Assembly (NCBI RefSeq): GCF_004303025.1
Contig: NZ_PJQW01000004.1
Coordinates: 255,183 to 319,182 of the forward strand
Source of the DNA: Flavobacterium sp. J27
Lineage (GTDB): Bacteria; Bacteroidota; Bacteroidia; Flavobacteriales; Flavobacteriaceae
DNA: 64,000 nucleotides
Reading direction: 5' to 3'
Shown: in pieces, positions 60,928 to 64,000 of the stretch
Layout of the letters: each line of letters starts with the position of its first letter
Position numbering within the stretch: position 1 is the first letter of the stretch
Translations under genes and position numbers: made by a program
The notes under the pieces: model-generated
Seen by the model: only the letters and a program-made list of their open reading frames with translations
What the model was told of the DNA's origin: nothing
The model's database searches: none

Positions 60928-61695
60928 CTATTCCATTGTAACTACTCCTAGTTCGGTTTCAGTTCCTGCTACAACTTGAACATTGGTAATTATTTCAGGC
61001 AAAAGAGGTAATTCTGGTGTAATAGTTACGGTATATGTACCGGCATTTAATCCTGACAATTGAAAAGCACCATTATCATTTGCAACGGTTGTGTATTCTA
61101 CTCCTGTTGATGATTCTGCTGTTATGGTAGCATTCAATCCAGTGATAGATAATGAACCAGTAATTATGCCTTGAACATCTGATTCAACCATTCTAAGTAC
61201 TGGTTTTAAAGAATAACTTCCGTTCCCTTCTTCCACAATAGATTGATGCGCATCAAAATCGATTAATAAGGTGTTTTGAACATTTGCTATCAACTGTTGG
61301 TTAACCAAAATTTTTAATCCAGATTGTTGTGCACTTGGTGTACTCAATGGATAGGTTTGTCCATCAACCACTACTGAATTATCAGAACCTAAAATCAATC
61401 TTACCTGACTTACATTTGGTGTTTCAATTTCATCTGATGCAATTTCGACATTTACTCCATTAGATAAATCTAATAAGTTGTATACTTGTGACTCTGTATC
61501 TAGAGTAAATCGTGCTCCATCAGCAGCAATAACTTCTACACCTTGAACATCAACATAAACTGCATCATATGGTGCTGGTGCATCGGTCATTCTTACATTA
61601 TAACTGTAAGATTGTGCATCAGCGTTTGAATCATCATCATTACATGATACTAAAAATAGTGATGTTGTTGCTAATAATAGAAATAACTTTTTCAT
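60928..61695 (-). CDS. DUF4382 lipoprotein
   Basis: 255 residues. Lipobox FLVSC at residues 14-18. The first domain (about 30-170) fits DUF4382: YNVRMTDAPAPYDAVYVDVQGVEV (read: VRMTDAPAPYDAVYVDVQ), and NVSQVRLILG. The C-terminal ~80 residues form a carboxypeptidase-regulatory-like (CarboxypepD_reg-type) beta-sandwich, GIITGSLSITGLNATI. Outer-membrane or surface-exposed protein of unknown function. Confidence 0.88.
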   Translation of the reverse strand: MKKLFLLLATTSLFLVSCNDDDSNADAQSYSYNVRMTDAPAPYDAVYVDVQGVEVIAADGARFTLDTESQVYNLLDLSNGVNVEIASDEIETPNVSQVRLILGSDNSVVVDGQTYPLSTPSAQQSGLKILVNQQLIANVQNTLLIDFDAHQSIVEEGNGSYSLKPVLRMVESDVQGIITGSLSITGLNATITAESSTGVEYTTVANDNGAFQLSGLNAGTYTVTITPELPLLPEIITNVQVVAGTETELGVVTME

Positions 61696-61799
61696 TGCAT
61701 ATTGTTTTTATGTGTTAATATGGCAAAGTTCAGTAAATCAACTTATTTAGCTCTTACACTATTTTTTAAAAAAATTATATGATTGTAACCTTATGTTTT

Positions 61800-63575
61800 T
61801 TAGTTACCATATATTTTTTGGTACAAATCTTTATATTTTTCAATGATAATCTTTCTTTTTAACTTCATGGTAGGTGTTAGGTGTCCGCTATCGGTAGACC
61901 ATACATCTGGAGTTAATTCAAAACGTTTTACTTTTTCCCAATTCCCAAATTTTTCATTAGCGTGATCAATTTCTTCTTGGAATCGTTGGATTACATTTTC
62001 ATTGGTAACTATTTCTTCATTAGTCGAACCAATGTTGATGTTTTTTCTGTTTGCCCAATCTTTTACAAATTCAAAATTAGGTTGAATGAAAGCAGCCGGC
62101 ATTTTTTCTCCTTCTCCAATAACCATAATTTGTTCAATAAAACGAGATTGTTTAAAGGCATTTTCTAAAATTTGAGGAGCTACATATTTACCACCAGAAG
62201 TTTTAAACATTTCTTTTTTACGATCAGTAATTTTTAAGAAGCCTTCATGATCAACTTCACCGATATCTCCTGTGTGGAAATAGCCATTTTCTAAAACTTC
62301 TTTTGTTTTTTCTTTATCTTTATAATAGCCAATCATTACATTTGGACCTTTGCATAAAATTTCTCCGTCTTCTGCTATTTTAACTTCAACACCGTCTAAA
62401 ACTTTACCTACTGTTCCAATTTTAAAACCTCGGTTTCTCATGTCATTTACAGAAATTACAGGAGAAGTCTCTGTTAATCCATAACCTTCCATTACTGGTA
62501 TATTTGCGGCACAGAAAACTTTTGATAGTCTTGTTTGTAACGCAGCACTTCCACAAACTAATAATTCTAATCGACCACCTAAGCCTTCTTGCCATTTTGA
62601 AAAAATTAGTTTTCGAGCTATTTTTAATTTGAATTCATACCAAAACCCATTTTGACCATAAGGTTGATATTCCATTCCTAAGTCTAATGCCCAGAAAAAT
62701 AATTTCTTTTTAATTCCAGTTAGTTCGGCACCTTTTGTATAAATTTTATCATAAACTTTTTCAAGAAGTCTAGGAACAACTGTCATAACATGCGGTTTAA
62801 CTTCTTTTAAATTGTCACTCATTTTATCTATGCTTTCAGCAAAATAAACTGAAATGCCATGATATTGATATAAATATAAAAGCATTCGTTCAAAAATATG
62901 ACATATGGGTAAGAAGCTTAAAGCAACAACATTTCCAGAATCTAGTGGTACTCTAGGAGAACTTAATAAAACATCTGACACAATGTTTTGATGTGAAAGC
63001 ATTACACCTTTTGGGCGACCAGTTGTTCCAGAAGTATAAATAATAGTAGCCAAATCGGTTGTTACGACACTGTTTTTTCTATCTTCAACTACATCTTGAT
63101 TTGATTCGTCTTTTCCTAAATCTAATAATTCAGTCCAATTTTTGCATCCAGAAACCTCATTGAAAGCGTAAATTTCTTTTAATGAAGGAACATTGTTTTT
63201 TATTGCATTTAATTTGTCAAAAACTTCTTGGTCAGAAACAAAACAATAAGAAGAGCCAGAATGATTTAATATATATTCATAATCTTCTGATGAAATAGTA
63301 GGGTAAATAGGAACATTTTGAGCACCTATTTGTAAAACACCTATATCACAAATATGCCATTCGGTTCTATTATTTGAAGAAATTATAGCAATTTTATCAT
63401 TTTTTTGAACCCCTAATCTCAGTAAGGCTCTTGAAATTGTATTTGCTTTTTCTAAGTATTCTTTAGTAGGGGTTTTTATCCAGTCATTTCCATATTTTGT
63501 CACTAAAGCATCAGATAAATTGTATTTTTCCAATTGGTGATAAGGAAAATCAAACAAACGGGTAACGGTAGACAT
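61800..63575 (-). CDS. fadD: Long-chain acyl-CoA synthetase (AMP-dependent)
   Basis: 591 residues. ATP/AMP motifs: IIYTSGTTGRPKGVMLSH, GYGLTETSPVIS, and YFHTGDIGEVDHEGFLKITDRKKEM (read: FHTGDIGEVDHEGFL, DRKKEMFKTSGGKYV). Activates fatty acids to acyl-CoA, the entry to beta-oxidation. Carries an upstream copy of the palindrome found before marR, so it is probably in the same regulon. Confidence 0.95.
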   Translation of the reverse strand: MSTVTRLFDFPYHQLEKYNLSDALVTKYGNDWIKTPTKEYLEKANTISRALLRLGVQKNDKIAIISSNNRTEWHICDIGVLQIGAQNVPIYPTISSEDYEYILNHSGSSYCFVSDQEVFDKLNAIKNNVPSLKEIYAFNEVSGCKNWTELLDLGKDESNQDVVEDRKNSVVTTDLATIIYTSGTTGRPKGVMLSHQNIVSDVLLSSPRVPLDSGNVVALSFLPICHIFERMLLYLYQYHGISVYFAESIDKMSDNLKEVKPHVMTVVPRLLEKVYDKIYTKGAELTGIKKKLFFWALDLGMEYQPYGQNGFWYEFKLKIARKLIFSKWQEGLGGRLELLVCGSAALQTRLSKVFCAANIPVMEGYGLTETSPVISVNDMRNRGFKIGTVGKVLDGVEVKIAEDGEILCKGPNVMIGYYKDKEKTKEVLENGYFHTGDIGEVDHEGFLKITDRKKEMFKTSGGKYVAPQILENAFKQSRFIEQIMVIGEGEKMPAAFIQPNFEFVKDWANRKNINIGSTNEEIVTNENVIQRFQEEIDHANEKFGNWEKVKRFELTPDVWSTDSGHLTPTMKLKRKIIIEKYKDLYQKIYGN

Positions 63576-63677
63576 AAATTTACATTTTTAATAGTATGCA
63601 AATTATAAAATTATTATTAATTAACCAATTATTTATGAATATGTTAAATATGTTAATTAATTATTTGATAATTAATA

Positions 63678-63695
63678 TATTATGCATGCATAGTA
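63678..63695. promoter_or_regulatory. Second fad operator, upstream of fadD
   Basis: TATTATGCATGCATAGTA, identical to the marR operator except for one base (C to T in position 3). About 100 bp upstream of the fadD ATG. Confidence 0.68.
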
Positions 63696-63886
63696 ATTTG
63701 TTTATTCATTTTTAGAAAAAGAATTCATTGAAAAAAAATCTAAAAACTGACTAAAATTTAATTTTATATCCTTTTTTTTTATCAAAAACGATTAAATAGT
63801 AATACATAATAGATATTTTATATTAAAAAAGTTTAAGTAAAATCTAACGCAACGTTAAAATCGATGTATTCCTTAATTGTTATTTG

Positions 63887-63894
63887 TATTTTTG
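63887..63894 (+). promoter_or_regulatory. -7 box for the last gene
   Basis: TATTTTTG, 22 bp before the ATG at 63917. Confidence 0.55.
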
Positions 63895-63916
63895 TAGCCA
63901 AATTATTCAGAAATTA

Positions 63917-64000
63917 ATGAAATCATTTTTTAGATTAGGAGAATATAAAGTCTTATTATACCGCATTTTACTCGTTTATTTCTTTTATTTTATAGCTAGA
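63917..64000 (+). CDS. Start of a membrane protein, probably LTA-synthase-type sulfatase family (partial)
   Basis: 28 codons before the window ends: MKSFFRLGEYKVLLYRILLV followed by a hydrophobic stretch YFFYFIAR. The Bacteroidota LTA-synthase/phosphoglycerol-transferase family commonly opens like this, with five N-terminal helices before the sulfatase-like domain. Too short to prove. Confidence 0.5.
   Translation, partial: MKSFFRLGEYKVLLYRILLVYFFYFIAR

Larger units (their letters stand above)
63576..63916. other. 341-bp divergent intergenic region
   Basis: Very AT-rich. It holds the fadD operator (63678-63695), a TATAATTTG-like -7 region for fadD near 63598-63606, and a TATTTTTG box for the gene starting at 63917. 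No other gene seen. Confidence 0.6.

Noticed and set aside
1..64000. tRNA, rRNA, insertion sequences, integrase or phage genes
   Set aside because: No T-loop-like GGTTCRA cloverleaf, transposase or integrase motif was noticed on either strand; the accessory region carries no visible mobility gene.

Overview
The window is a chromosome segment from a low-G+C member of the Bacteroidota, almost certainly a Flavobacteriaceae (Flavobacterium-like). The evidence is the recurrent TAnnTTTG -7 promoter box placed very close to start codons, a T9SS C-terminal sorting domain, menaquinone genes, many short lipoproteins, a LETM1-related biofilm-type protein, and poor Shine-Dalgarno sequences. About 60 protein genes are supported. 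I found no rRNA, tRNA, CRISPR array or transposase.

Layout. 1-4.3 kb: the end of an RND efflux operon (pump and TolC-like lipoprotein), then a DODA-type dioxygenase behind a 20-bp palindrome. 4.3-7.4 kb (minus): VOC protein, serine hydrolase, PH-domain protein, C1 peptidase. 7.6-15.9 kb (plus): a long co-directional run holding menB, menA and menC mixed with a YkuD transpeptidase, a YdbS/YdbT-like PH pair, a T9SS cargo protein and a UlaG-like hydrolase, closed by a terminator. 16-22 kb: miaE, a glycosyltransferase, a Nudix hydrolase, a NarL-type two-component pair and a small three-repeat beta-trefoil protein. 22-39.5 kb (mostly minus): an accessory-looking stretch of lipoproteins, regulators (Crp/Fnr, AraC), an SDR, an alcohol dehydrogenase, a ppGpp-hydrolase-like HD protein, a membrane-anchored MutS-like ATPase, and two decayed genes.

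39.7-44.3 kb (minus) is the most unusual part. An SMC/OLD-like ABC ATPase is translationally coupled to a DUF4435-like TOPRIM protein, the same two-part architecture as the PARIS anti-phage system. A third gene follows with a PD-(D/E)XK nuclease motif. Upstream of the ATPase lie two TACGTA repeats and an array of 14 TACTCAG motifs spaced 20-21 bp apart.

44.4-54.4 kb: ilvE, a DUF4920 plus haem-motif lipoprotein pair, mnmD, divergent oxyR/dps, a SulP transporter with a beta-carbonic anhydrase, a LETM1-like protein and a cation/proton antiporter. 54.5-63.6 kb (minus): a fatty-acid beta-oxidation operon (MarR, FadB-type fusion, thiolase, four-helix-bundle protein, acyl-CoA dehydrogenase) and fadD. 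The marR and fadD upstream regions share the palindrome TACTATGCATGCATAGTA. The window ends in the first codons of a probable LTA-synthase-type membrane protein.

All functions are inferred by reading the sequence; no database search was run.
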